This document shows positions 43,096 to 51,576 of a DNA stretch of 64,000 nt, in pieces. The stretch comes from WS-9 sp036274595. Its GTDB lineage: Bacteria; Eisenbacteria; RBG-16-71-46; SZUA-252. The DNA lies in contig DASUFL010000043.1 of NCBI GenBank assembly GCA_036274595.1, positions 1 to 64,000 on the forward strand, written 5' to 3'. A model generated the notes under the pieces. It saw only the letters and a program-made list of their open reading frames with translations. It had not been told where the DNA came from and did no database searches. Within the stretch, counting starts at the first letter, position 1. Every line of letters starts with the position of its first letter. The position numbers were made by a program, and so were the translations under genes.

Positions 43096-45849
43096 ATGTC
43101 CTTCCTATCGCTGGTCGATCGTTTCCCCGTTTGCGAGCCCAAGAGCTGGAGAATGGCGTACGCCCTGGTCCTGGGCCTCGCATGGTTCGGAACGGTGCAG
43201 CGCGCGGAGGCAGGACCGTTGTTCCTCAGCACGCCCACCTTCCAGGCGGGGTATACCCCCGTCTCCGTCGCGATCCAGGACGTGAACGGGGACGGGAAGC
43301 CCGATCTCGTGACGGCCAACTACACCCTCAGCACGGTGTCGGTGCTCTTCGGCAACCTGGACGGCACCTTCCAGGCCGAGGTGGTTTACGGGACGGGAAT
43401 CAATCCACAGTGCGTCGTGATCGGAGACGTGAGTGGGGACGGAAAGCCGGACCTCGTGACGGCGAACTTTGCAGCCAGCTCGGTCTCCGTGCTCCTGAAC
43501 AATGGAGACGGCACGTTTCACACGAAGGTGGACTACGTTGCGGGACTCACTCCCACCTCTGTCGCGATCGGCGACGTGAGTGGGGATGGAAAGCTGGACA
43601 TCGTAACGGCGAATAGCGGGAAGGACGCCAACAGCGTCTCGGTGCTCCTGGGCAATGGGAACGGTACATTCTTGGAGAATACAGACTATCCCACGGGCCA
43701 GACTCCAGCCTCCGTCGTGATCGGCGATGTCAGCGGGGACGGCAAACAGGACCTCGTCGTGGCATGTCGGGACGCCAACGCCGTGTCGGTGCTCCTGGGA
43801 AATGGGGACGGAACCTTCCAAGCCAAGGTGGACTATGGCACGGGGAACCTCCCTCTCTGCGTCGCGGTCGGAGACCTGAGCGGAGATGGGAAGCTGGATC
43901 TGGTGACGGCGAACTCCGGAATCGCGACCGTATCGATGCTCCTGAACAATGGAAACGGCACGTATCAGGCGGCCGTGGACTATGTGACCGGATCCAATCC
44001 CATCTCCGTCGCGATCGGGGACGTGAGCGGGGACGGGAGTTCGGATATCGTGGCGGCGATCGGGGACATCAGCACCGTGTCGGTGCTGGTCAACAACGGC
44101 TTCGGCACGGATTTCGAGGCAGCGGTGGACTATGCGACCGGGATCCTCCCGAGGTCCGTTGCGGTCGGAGACGTGAGCGGGGACGGAAAGCCCGACATCG
44201 TAACGGCGAACTTCAACGCCGGTACCGTGACCGTGCACTTGAACAACGGAGCCGGCTTGTTCCAGGCACGCGTCGCCACCGGCGCCCACCCAAGCTCCAT
44301 CGCCATCGGGGACGTGAGCGGCGACGGCAAGCCGGATCTCGTGACCTCGAACTCCGGAGGCACGAACACGGTATCGGTGCACTTGGGCCATGGGGACGGC
44401 ACGTTCCAGACGAAGGTGGATTACGAGACGGGGGCGGTACCCCTTTCCGTGGCGATCGGAGACGTGAGCGGGGACGGGAAGCCCGATCTTGCAACCGCCG
44501 ACTTCGGTTCGAACAGCGCGTCTGTGCTCTTGGGCAACGGAGACGGCACGTTCCAGCCGAAGGTGGACTACGGGACGTGGACCAACCCCACCGCCATTGC
44601 CATCGGGGACGTGAGCGTGGATGGGAAGCCGGATCTCGTGACGACGGGGTCCAGTTTGGGCTTCAACATGGTGTCGGTGCTCCTCAACAACGGGGACGGC
44701 ACGTTCCAGACGAAGGTGGATTACGAAGTGGGGACTTTGCCCTGGGCGGTCGCGATCGGAGATGTGAGCGGGGACAGCAAGTCCGACATCGTGACGGCGA
44801 ATAACTTCGGCGGCACCCTGTCGGTGCTCCTGGGCAACGGCGATGGAACGTTCCAGGCGAGCGTGGACTACGGGACGGCGGACAGTCCGATCTCCATCGC
44901 GATCCGTGACGTGAGCGGGGACGGGAAACCGGATCTCATAGCGGCGGCCAACGGCGGCGTCTCGGTGCACCTGGGCAACGGGGACGGCACGTTCCAGCCG
45001 AAGACAGACTATCCCGGGGTTGGCGCGTATTCCGTGGCGATCGGGGACGTGAGTCTGGACGGGGAGCTGGATATTGTGACTGCGAATGGAGCGAACACCG
45101 TATCGGCTTTCCTGGGCCATGGGGATGGCACGTTCCAGCCTAGACTGGAATACGGAACGGGCTCGGAGCCGCGGGCCCTGGCGGTCGGGGACGTAAGCGG
45201 GGACGGAAAGCCCGATGTCGTGACGGCGAATTACAGCGAGAACACGGTATCCATCCTCAAGAACGTCGCGCAACCGTCGACGACCGCCATTCACGCGATC
45301 ACGCTGACCGCCGAGGCCACCGCGAGCCGAGTGCGCATCGAGTGGTACGCCCCGGGTGACGACATCCTCGCAGCGAGTGTCTATCGACGCACCAACGACA
45401 GCGATTGGGCGCTCCAGGGGCATCCTGAGCCTGACATGCAACGGAGGATCCTCTACGAGGACGACACCGTCGTGCCCGGCGTTCGCTATGGCTATCGACT
45501 CGTCCTGCTGGACGTGACCGGACAGGAGAGTGCCGTCGAGACGTGGGTGTCGGTGCCGGAGAACGCTCCCGCCGTGATTCGACTGGAGGCGCCGCGACCC
45601 AACCCGTTTGTGAACCGAGTCGCGCTCACGTACGGACTCCCGCACGACGGGCGCGTTCGGCTGGCCCTGTACGACGTGAGGGGGCGGCGCGTGGCGCTGA
45701 TCGTGGATCGGGTCGAGGCGGCGGGATGGAGGTCGATCGAGTGGAACGGACGGAATGGAAGCGGTCGGGAGCTCGCTTCCGGGGCGTACTTCCTGAAGCT
45801 CGAGTACGGGGACCAGACGCAGGTGCGCAAGGTTTTGATCGCGCGGTAG
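43096..45849 (+). CDS. Secreted FG-GAP/VCBS repeat protein with FlgD-Ig/type IX-like C-terminal domain
   Basis: A 917-residue exported protein. The signal peptide probably begins at the internal ATG 43153 (AYALVLGLAWFGTVQRAEA). About residues 40-720 contain 14 FG-GAP/VCBS repeats of roughly 49 residues, each centred on a (V/I)-A-I-G-D-V-S-G-D-G-K-x-D-(L/I)-V-T-A-N core with the Asp-rich calcium loop of integrin-like beta-propellers. Two seven-bladed propellers are therefore possible. A fibronectin-like domain follows (TASRVRIEWYAP), and the last 85 residues (APRPNPFVNRVALTYGLPHD, LYDVRGRRVALI, SGAYFLKLEYG) are the sorting-type FlgD-Ig domain shared with the protein at 5612. Neighbouring repeats are also alike at the DNA level. 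Likely a surface adhesin or scaffold; partner unknown. Confidence 0.85.
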   Translation: MSFLSLVDRFPVCEPKSWRMAYALVLGLAWFGTVQRAEAGPLFLSTPTFQAGYTPVSVAIQDVNGDGKPDLVTANYTLSTVSVLFGNLDGTFQAEVVYGTGINPQCVVIGDVSGDGKPDLVTANFAASSVSVLLNNGDGTFHTKVDYVAGLTPTSVAIGDVSGDGKLDIVTANSGKDANSVSVLLGNGNGTFLENTDYPTGQTPASVVIGDVSGDGKQDLVVACRDANAVSVLLGNGDGTFQAKVDYGTGNLPLCVAVGDLSGDGKLDLVTANSGIATVSMLLNNGNGTYQAAVDYVTGSNPISVAIGDVSGDGSSDIVAAIGDISTVSVLVNNGFGTDFEAAVDYATGILPRSVAVGDVSGDGKPDIVTANFNAGTVTVHLNNGAGLFQARVATGAHPSSIAIGDVSGDGKPDLVTSNSGGTNTVSVHLGHGDGTFQTKVDYETGAVPLSVAIGDVSGDGKPDLATADFGSNSASVLLGNGDGTFQPKVDYGTWTNPTAIAIGDVSVDGKPDLVTTGSSLGFNMVSVLLNNGDGTFQTKVDYEVGTLPWAVAIGDVSGDSKSDIVTANNFGGTLSVLLGNGDGTFQASVDYGTADSPISIAIRDVSGDGKPDLIAAANGGVSVHLGNGDGTFQPKTDYPGVGAYSVAIGDVSLDGELDIVTANGANTVSAFLGHGDGTFQPRLEYGTGSEPRALAVGDVSGDGKPDVVTANYSENTVSILKNVAQPSTTAIHAITLTAEATASRVRIEWYAPGDDILAASVYRRTNDSDWALQGHPEPDMQRRILYEDDTVVPGVRYGYRLVLLDVTGQESAVETWVSVPENAPAVIRLEAPRPNPFVNRVALTYGLPHDGRVRLALYDVRGRRVALIVDRVEAAGWRSIEWNGRNGSGRELASGAYFLKLEYGDQTQVRKVLIAR
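43250..45250 (+). repeat. Coding tandem repeat, 14 units of about 147 bp
   Basis: Units share near-identical stretches such as GACGTGAGCGGGGACGG. The unit length stays a multiple of three, so unequal crossing-over would add or remove whole blades without shifting the frame. Units 6 and 10-13 are the most divergent in the Asp loop. Confidence 0.8.
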
Positions 45850-45940
45850 CCTGAGGTGGGCGCAAGGATCTCGGGTCGGGGCCACGGCGCCGTCTTGAAG
45901 CCCTGACAGCGCGAGGGTGGCTGTAACACCATCATCTCGC

Positions 45941-45946
45941 TAGAAT
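45941..45946 (+). promoter_or_regulatory. Candidate -10 box upstream of the glycosyltransferase-deacetylase gene
   Basis: TAGAAT lies 75 nt upstream of ATG 46021 in an otherwise gene-free stretch (45850-46020). No good -35 is seen at the right distance. A GC-rich hairpin (GGGCCC...GGGCCC, around 45966-45984) follows in the leader. Confidence 0.3.
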
Positions 45947-46020
45947 GCGCCCCGAGGGGGGGGAAGGGCCCCGCCCGCGGGCCCGGGTCCGCGCATCCAG
46001 AATTCCGACTTCGCGAGTTC

Positions 46021-48219
46021 ATGCACGCTTCCGTTCGGCAAGGATTGCCCCCGCGCCCGGTCCGGGTCATGCACGTCGTGGACGCGCTCGTGCTCGCCGG
46101 CATGGAGTACGGCGTGATCAAGATCTCGAACGGAATGCCGGCGGAGATCGAGCCGAGCATTTGCTGCTTGCGATTCCAGGCGGATGTCACGAAAGCGGTG
46201 CTCGATCCGCGGGTCCGGGTCGTCGCCCTCAACCGCCCGACGCGGCGCAACTACAGCCTCATCTACACACTCGCCAAGACCTTCCGGGACGAAGGGATCG
46301 ACATCGTCCATTCGCACAACTGGCAGACCTATCTCTACGCCGTCCTCGGCGCGCGCCTCGCCCGGGTGCCTGTGGTGATCCACGGCGAGCACGGCCACGA
46401 CGATCTCGCGCCGTCCGCGCGCCGGCTCTGGATCAAGCGCCGCCTGGCTCCGCTCGTCACGCGGTTCATCGCCGTGGCGCGGGGCCTCGAGCGGGAGCTC
46501 GAAGAGGTGTGGGGGGTCGCTCCGGAGCGAATCCAGTTCATCCCGAACGGCGTGGACCTGACCAAGTTCGACCCCAAGAGCGATGGGACGCCCGTGCGCC
46601 GTGAGCTCGGGCTGGGCCCGGAGCACGAGGTGGTGACGACGATCGGCGGCCTTCGGCCCGTCAAGGACCACCCAACCCTGCTTCGCGCCTTCGCTCGCGT
46701 TCACGGGTCCCGCCCGAACGCGAGGCTCCTGGTCGTGGGGGGCGCGTCCGAGGCGAAGTATTACGCGAATCTCGTGACGCTCGTGGACTCCCTCGGCGTC
46801 ACGGACCAGGTGATCTGGACCGGAGTCCGGAAGGACGTCGCTCGTCTCCTCGCGGCCACGGACGTCTACGTGAACAGCTCCACGTTCGAAGGCATGTCGA
46901 ACACGATCCTCGAGGCCATGGCGATGGGCGTCGCGGTGGTCGCGACGAACGTCACGGGAAACGCCGACCTGGTGCGCGACGGAGGGACCGGCATCCTCAC
47001 GCCGCCGGCGAATCCCGAGGCGATGGCCGCGAGCATCCGTTCCCTGTTCGAGGATCCCGACCGCCGCCACGAGCTCGGGGATGCGGCGCGGCGCTTTGTC
47101 GAGACGGACCATCGGATGGACGCGATGATCCGTACCTACGCGAATCTCTACCTCGAGACCCACGACCGTCGCTGGGAGCGCCGCCGATCTTTGCCCCGAC
47201 AGAACGCCAAGGCGCTCCTCTCCCGCTCGCTCACGGCGCTCGGACTGCCCGTGGTCCAGCGCCGCGTGGCGCCGCCCGGCCTCGCCATCCTGACCTACCA
47301 CCGCGTGCTCCCGCTCCACGAGTCGCGCCTGTACGCGCACCAGGGGATGGTCATGCCGCGGGACGAGTTCGAGTCGCAGATCGGACATCTGGATCGCCAC
47401 TACCATGTGCTGCCGTTCCCCGAGGCGGTGGAGCGACTGAAGGCGCAGACCCTTCCACCCAAGGCGCTCACGATCACCTTCGACGATGGGTATCGCGACA
47501 ATTACGAGCACGCCTGGCCCCTTCTCCGGAAGTACGGCCTTCCCGCGACGTTCTTCCTGGTGACCGACCCCATGGACCGTAAGGAGCGGCTCTGGTGGGA
47601 CGAGGTTGTCGAGGCGGTGTTCCGGATCGGGAGCAACGGGATCTCCGAGGAGTGGCTCGAGCCGCGGGTGAGAGCGGCCCTCGGCACGGACTTCAAGATG
47701 GATCCGCGGCCTGCCGCGGGGCGCATCGTCCGGCTCTTGAACGAGTCCCCTCGCGCCGAGCGTGTGCGCGCCATCCAGATGCTTCGTGAGTGCACGGGCT
47801 GCACGCCCGAGGACCGGGAGCGCCTCATGATGTCCTGGGAGGAAGCGCGCGCAATGCTGGGATCCGGAATGACCTTCGGATCGCACACCCGCACCCACGC
47901 CTTCCTCGACGAGCTCTCGGACGACGAGGTCGCGAGCGAGGTGCGATGGAGCACGGATCGCATCCGGGCGATGCTCGATCCCGCGTCCCGTTGGCTCGCA
48001 TATCCGCGACGGCCAGCCATGGCGCACGGCGCCGCCATCCTCGCGCAGGCCGGGATCGAGGCGGCCGTGAGCACGGATGCCGGACTCAACCCTCCGGGGG
48101 CGGACCTCTACACGTTGCGGCGGATCGACGCCGGCTACTTCAGCATGCGGGTCGGGTTCGATCCGGCCATCCTGGACGCCGAGCTGAGCGGCCTCTACCA
48201 GCGGCTGCGCGGGGGCTGA
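46021..48219 (+). CDS. Fusion of a GT4 glycosyltransferase and a polysaccharide deacetylase
   Basis: A 732-residue cytoplasmic protein. Residues about 15-385 are a GT4/GT-B glycosyltransferase with VVDALVLAGMEYGVIKI, VHSHNWQTYLYAVL, PNGVDLTKFDP and the donor-site STFEGMSNTILEAMAMG, close to the TIGR03088 transferases linked to exosortase polysaccharide loci. Residues about 420-715 are a NodB-type carbohydrate esterase: TITFDDGYRDNYEHA (catalytic Asp and metal Asp), LPATFFLV and FGSHTRTHAFL (metal His pair). In PEP-CTERM bacteria these two activities are usually separate genes. NodB domains usually act outside the cytoplasm but no signal peptide or membrane segment is visible, so a lipid-linked precursor inside the cell may be the substrate (inference). 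ATG 46021 is taken as start; no strong Shine-Dalgarno. Confidence 0.85.
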   Translation: MHASVRQGLPPRPVRVMHVVDALVLAGMEYGVIKISNGMPAEIEPSICCLRFQADVTKAVLDPRVRVVALNRPTRRNYSLIYTLAKTFRDEGIDIVHSHNWQTYLYAVLGARLARVPVVIHGEHGHDDLAPSARRLWIKRRLAPLVTRFIAVARGLERELEEVWGVAPERIQFIPNGVDLTKFDPKSDGTPVRRELGLGPEHEVVTTIGGLRPVKDHPTLLRAFARVHGSRPNARLLVVGGASEAKYYANLVTLVDSLGVTDQVIWTGVRKDVARLLAATDVYVNSSTFEGMSNTILEAMAMGVAVVATNVTGNADLVRDGGTGILTPPANPEAMAASIRSLFEDPDRRHELGDAARRFVETDHRMDAMIRTYANLYLETHDRRWERRRSLPRQNAKALLSRSLTALGLPVVQRRVAPPGLAILTYHRVLPLHESRLYAHQGMVMPRDEFESQIGHLDRHYHVLPFPEAVERLKAQTLPPKALTITFDDGYRDNYEHAWPLLRKYGLPATFFLVTDPMDRKERLWWDEVVEAVFRIGSNGISEEWLEPRVRAALGTDFKMDPRPAAGRIVRLLNESPRAERVRAIQMLRECTGCTPEDRERLMMSWEEARAMLGSGMTFGSHTRTHAFLDELSDDEVASEVRWSTDRIRAMLDPASRWLAYPRRPAMAHGAAILAQAGIEAAVSTDAGLNPPGADLYTLRRIDAGYFSMRVGFDPAILDAELSGLYQRLRGG

Positions 48220-48231
48220 TCCGGGGGTACG

Positions 48232-48423
48232 ATGAAACTGCTGGGCCTTGTCGTGATCGCATTGGGAGCGATCTATCTGCTCAAGCCAGACATGTTCCGA
48301 AGAGGCATCTTGATGAAGACGAGCCTGGCCATGCCGTTTCTGAGCCCTGACGCTTATGGGAAATATGCTCGGGTCATAGGCGCCGGCTGGGTTCTCCTCG
48401 GGGCTTATCTGTACGTTCGATGA
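48232..48423 (+). CDS. Small two-helix membrane protein
   Basis: A 63-residue protein with two hydrophobic segments (LLGLVVIALGAIYLL and VIGAGWVLLGAYLYV) separated by a short polar loop containing PDMFRRG and PDAYGKYAR. It begins 12 nt after the glycosyltransferase-deacetylase stop and has a GGGGG-containing upstream sequence, so it is probably co-transcribed with it. I do not recognise the family. Confidence 0.55.
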   Translation: MKLLGLVVIALGAIYLLKPDMFRRGILMKTSLAMPFLSPDAYGKYARVIGAGWVLLGAYLYVR

Positions 48424-48463
48424 ACCTCGACGTGCCGCTCTATGCAATGATCCGCCAAATCAG

Positions 48464-48469
48464 TAGAAT
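48464..48469 (+). promoter_or_regulatory. Probable -10 box of tRNA-Arg
   Basis: TAGAAT lies 12 nt before the tRNA. The best -35 at 17 nt (TATGCA, 48441-48446) is poor. Confidence 0.4.
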
Positions 48470-48481
48470 GCTCAATCCGTT

Positions 48482-48558
48482 GCGCCCGTAGCTCAGCTGG
48501 ATAGAGCGTCTGCCTCCGGAGCAGAAGGCCAGGGGTTCGAATCCCTTCGGGCGCACCA
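48482..48558 (+). tRNA. tRNA-Arg (anticodon CCG)
   Basis: A complete cloverleaf: acceptor GCGCCCG pairs with CGGGCGC, the anticodon stem is TCTGC/GCAGA with loop CTCCGGA (anticodon CCG at 48516-48518), and the T-arm contains GGTTCGAAT. A and CCA are encoded (48555-48558). It reads CGG, a frequent Arg codon in GC-rich genomes. Confidence 0.97.
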
Positions 48559-48580
48559 TTAAAACTACGGCTGAAGAGAA

Positions 48581-48616
48581 CGCCCCACGGAGCCTGGCTC
48601 GGTGGGGCGTCTTGTT
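48581..48616 (+). terminator. Intrinsic terminator after tRNA-Arg, possibly bidirectional
   Basis: CGCCCCAC (48581-48588) pairs with GTGGGGCG (48602-48609), with an inner AGC/GCT stem, followed by TCTTGTTTT. The minus-strand gene at 48634 ends just beyond, so the same hairpin may serve both directions, although the minus-strand T-tract (TTCTCTT) is weak. Confidence 0.7.
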
Positions 48617-48633
48617 TTCCTCGAAACGCCCGC

Positions 48634-49275
48634 TCAGTGGCCGGTCTTGATCGTGAGCCCCGCGGTGATGCAGAGGTCGTTCTGCGTCTTCTCGACGTTG
48701 TCGGGGCCGGTCAGGCCGGATGCGGACAACCCCGAGACATGGATCCTGTCCACGAAGACCGCCTTGAGCCCGAGGCGGTCCGTCAGCCGGCCGTGGAGAT
48801 CCACACCGGCGATTCCCGTCAGTCTGCCCAGGAAGGTCCCCGTGTCGGTCTCGTGCGCCAAGTCCAAAAGCCCGGAGTTGAAGTCCGTGTAGCCCACGCC
48901 GAGGACCAGGCCGAGGTTGTCGTCTTCCGTGCCCATGAGGCGGAACCGGCCGCGGAGATCCGCGATGAAGGCCGTGCTTCCGATCTCGAGCGCGGTGGTC
49001 CCGCCGACGACCTCCATGCTTCCCGTCCCCGTGGCGAGCACGGCGCCCAGACTCATCCTCGGCGAGAGGGAATGCTCCACGTCGAGCCCATAGATCGTGT
49101 GCGTCTTCATCCGAATGTAGCTGCCTGCGGAGGTCAAGAGGAGCAGGGTGTTGGCTGGGATCATGGCACCGACGAACGGCGAGACCTCGCACGTTCCAGC
49201 GGAGGCCGTTTGGAGCGGGAGCGCGATCGACGCAGCGAGCAGGAGCGCGACGCGAGACAGGATTCTACGATTCAT
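48634..49275 (-). CDS. Outer-membrane beta-barrel-like protein
   Basis: A 213-residue exported protein. ATG 49275 follows AAGGAGG and a signal peptide (LLLAASIALPLQTASA). The mature protein is a series of amphipathic strands (MSLGAVLATGTGSMEVV, STAFIADLRGRFRLMG, NLGLVLGVGYTDFN, GRLTGIAGVDLHGRLT, DLCITAGLTIKTGH) consistent with a small porin-like barrel. It lacks the terminal aromatic residue of most BAM substrates. Function unknown; similar in kind to the protein at 7483. Confidence 0.65.
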   Translation of the reverse strand: MNRRILSRVALLLAASIALPLQTASAGTCEVSPFVGAMIPANTLLLLTSAGSYIRMKTHTIYGLDVEHSLSPRMSLGAVLATGTGSMEVVGGTTALEIGSTAFIADLRGRFRLMGTEDDNLGLVLGVGYTDFNSGLLDLAHETDTGTFLGRLTGIAGVDLHGRLTDRLGLKAVFVDRIHVSGLSASGLTGPDNVEKTQNDLCITAGLTIKTGH

Positions 49276-49353
49276 CGGGGGATCCCTCCTTGGCTGACGG
49301 TTGGGGCGAAGCGCGCAATCTAACCGAAGGACGTTCCCGATTTCGATAGGGGA

Positions 49354-49662
49354 ATGGCCGGCGCCACCATCACGGCGATTCACCCGAACCCGCGCTTCGC
49401 GTACCATCCCCGAATGGACGAGCCCACTCCCACGAAGCCGCCCTTCCGCTGGACGGAGCGGCGCGCTGCGCGCTTCGTCACCATGGTGATCAGCGGCGCG
49501 GTGGTGGTCGCGGACATCTATCTGCTGACGGTGGTCCTCTCCGTCGACTCCTCGGTCATGGGCGGGTGGAAACCCGCCATCATGGTCGGAATCGGAGCGA
49601 TCTTCCTCTTCGCCATGTACCGCTTCCGACGCCTCCTCCGGCTGTTCCTCCACGAGGAGTAA
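49354..49662 (+). CDS. Small membrane protein of unknown function
   Basis: Up to 102 residues. The second ATG (49414, MDEPTPTKPPFRW) may be the true start, giving 82 residues; neither has a well-placed Shine-Dalgarno. Two membrane segments are visible (FVTMVISGAVVVADIYLLTV and AIMVGIGAIFLFAMYRF), followed by a basic end (RRLLRLFLHEE). It lies between a divergent barrel gene and the diguanylate cyclase. No family recognised. Confidence 0.5.
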   Translation: MAGATITAIHPNPRFAYHPRMDEPTPTKPPFRWTERRAARFVTMVISGAVVVADIYLLTVVLSVDSSVMGGWKPAIMVGIGAIFLFAMYRFRRLLRLFLHEE

Positions 49663-49745
49663 CCGCAGCCCATCGCGCGCCTTACGACCTCGCAACCTGG
49701 CGCGCCTCGGGGCCGGGGCACGGCGATTGCTCTGATCCGGCCACG

Positions 49746-50873
49746 ATGGACTCTCAAACTCCTAAAACCTTGCAGCCTGCAATGGACGACCTGGCGGGGA
49801 ACGAACTGTTTTTTGCCACCCTCCAGGAAATTACCAGTCTGATCAACGGCGGGCGGGCGCAGGAAACCATCTTCGAGTCGGTCTTGAGCTGCGCGCTCCA
49901 GATGCTGCACGCGCAGGCGGTCTTCCTCATCACCGTCGACGGCGGACGCATCCGGAAGTTCGCGCGGCGCGTGTCGGTCGACGGTCAGCTCCACGATGTC
50001 GAGCGCTACGAGCTGCCGAGCCACGCGGGGATCTCCCGCTGGGTGCTCCTCGAAGGACAGCCGGTGCACGTGCCCGACGTCGGCGCGGATCCGCGCTATC
50101 ACCCGAGCGTCGACTCGCTCCCCGGCCTTCGCACGTCCGCCGTTCTCGCGGCGCCGCTCAAGGTGAGGGACGCGGTGCTCGGCGTGCTCGTGGCGGTGAA
50201 CCGGGTCCAGGAGAACATGCCGTTCGACCTCCGGCACCTTCGCATCCTGAGCCTCCTCGCCAACCAGACCGCGATCGCGATCGAGAACGGGAAGCTCTTC
50301 CGCCGAGCGGAGCAGCTCGCGGTGACCGACGACCTGACGCAGGTCTACAACTACCGATTCCTCAAGATGGGGCTCCGCCGCGAGGTGAAGCGCGCGGCGC
50401 GGTTCAGCCAGCGCTTCTCGGTGCTCATGATCGACGTCGACAATCTGAAGCGATACAACGACCGGAACGGCCATCTGCGCGGAAGCGAGGTGCTTCGCAT
50501 GATCGCGCAGGTGCTCGTGCGCGAGGCCCGCTCCATCGACCTCGTGGCCAAGTATGGCGGAGACGAGTTCGTGATCATCCTGCCGCAGACCGAGCGCGAG
50601 GGCGCGCGGGTGCTCGCGGACCGGATCAAGATGTCGGTGGAGACCACGGCGTTTCCTCTCGTTCCGCCCGGCATCATCACCGTGAGCCTCGGGCTCGCGA
50701 CCTACCCCGACAACGGACTCACCGCGGGGGAGCTCCTCGAGTCGGCGGACATCGCGCTCTACGCGGCCAAGGAGTCGGGGAAGAACCGCGTCTCGACGGC
50801 GGGAATCGAGTCGAGCGGCTCCCTGCGCCGCCGCCGCGATCCGCACGGGCACGGGGCGGCGGAATCGCTTTGA
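49746..50873 (+). CDS. Diguanylate cyclase with GAF sensor domain
   Basis: A 375-residue cytoplasmic enzyme making c-di-GMP from two GTP. Residues about 20-185 are a GAF domain (ETIFESVLSCALQMLHAQAV, ISRWVLLEGQPVHVPDV, AAPLKVRDAVLGVLV). The GGDEF domain follows with TDDLTQVYNYRFL, the intact signature YGGDEF and YAAKESGKNRV. An inhibitory I-site (RSID) lies exactly five residues before GGDEF, so the product can switch the enzyme off. A disordered Arg-rich tail ends it. It stands directly upstream of lipid and polysaccharide genes, so it could set the level of extracellular polysaccharide, but no receptor is visible in the window. Confidence 0.92.
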   Translation: MDSQTPKTLQPAMDDLAGNELFFATLQEITSLINGGRAQETIFESVLSCALQMLHAQAVFLITVDGGRIRKFARRVSVDGQLHDVERYELPSHAGISRWVLLEGQPVHVPDVGADPRYHPSVDSLPGLRTSAVLAAPLKVRDAVLGVLVAVNRVQENMPFDLRHLRILSLLANQTAIAIENGKLFRRAEQLAVTDDLTQVYNYRFLKMGLRREVKRAARFSQRFSVLMIDVDNLKRYNDRNGHLRGSEVLRMIAQVLVREARSIDLVAKYGGDEFVIILPQTEREGARVLADRIKMSVETTAFPLVPPGIITVSLGLATYPDNGLTAGELLESADIALYAAKESGKNRVSTAGIESSGSLRRRRDPHGHGAAESL

Positions 50874-50904
50874 CTCCCCTCCGCACCCAGACTAAGGTTT
50901 GCCC

Positions 50905-51570
50905 GTGCCCGCGACGCTCCACGACCCTGCGCTAGTTCTCGGGTCGCTCGCCGCCGTTCTCGTTCTCGTCTACCTCGCGCGTTTCGTCGCGCGCGCGCTC
51001 GACACGCCGCCGGAGGGTCAGCGAAAGGCGCTCCACGCGCTCATCGGAGCCTGGACGCTCTTCGTCACGCCCGCGTTCCATCACCTCGCGTGGGCGCTGG
51101 TCCCGCCGGTCGTCTTCGGAGTGGTGAACGCTTCGGCCTGGGGCAAGACCCTCATGCCCGATCTCGCGCGAAGCGCCCACGAGTCGCGGGGACTCTGGAC
51201 GTTTCCGCTCGCCGTCGTCCTTCTCTACATCCTCTTCTGGGACGCGCCGCCGCGGTCGGCCATACTGGGCGGGCTCGGCGTGCTCGCGCTCGCGGATCCG
51301 ATCGCGTCGCTCGTCGGCTCGCGATGGGGCCAGCGGAAGCTCGTCCGGGGTGGAGGGCGCACGCTCGAAGGCACGCTCGCGTTTCTGGTCGTGGCGTCGA
51401 TCGTCGCCGGGACGATCGCCGCCGTGACGGGCGCACAGGGCGCGTTCCCCTGGAGAATGGGAGTCGGATGCGGAGCGGTCGGTGCCGTCGTGGAAGCGTG
51501 GACGCCCGCGGGATGGGACAATCTCACGATCCCGCTCGCGGTCGCGGGGACGTACCACCTGCTGGCGTGA
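50905..51570 (+). CDS. Phytol/dolichol kinase-like (CTP-dependent) membrane protein
   Basis: A 221-residue polytopic protein with about six membrane segments. Motifs ALADPIASLVGSRWG and GRTLEGTLAFLV match the family that includes dolichol kinase, phytol kinase (VTE5) and phosphatidate cytidylyltransferase-like proteins. GTG 50905 lies 7 nt after a TAAGG Shine-Dalgarno; a TTG at 50899 is also possible. The DUF92 gene starts 6 nt after its stop. Likely reaction (inference): phosphorylation of a prenyl alcohol. Confidence 0.7.
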   Translation: MPATLHDPALVLGSLAAVLVLVYLARFVARALDTPPEGQRKALHALIGAWTLFVTPAFHHLAWALVPPVVFGVVNASAWGKTLMPDLARSAHESRGLWTFPLAVVLLYILFWDAPPRSAILGGLGVLALADPIASLVGSRWGQRKLVRGGGRTLEGTLAFLVVASIVAGTIAAVTGAQGAFPWRMGVGCGAVGAVVEAWTPAGWDNLTIPLAVAGTYHLLA

Positions 51571-51576
51571 GCTGAC

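Noticed and set aside
43250..45250. Regular repeats considered as a CRISPR array
   Set aside because: Units are about 147 bp, in frame and code for FG-GAP blades; there are no short identical repeats with unique spacers and no cas genes.
43105..45885. Long open frame antisense to the FG-GAP gene
   Set aside because: It is explained by the repeated sense codons; its own product is a low-complexity Arg/His/Val repeat without a ribosome-binding site.
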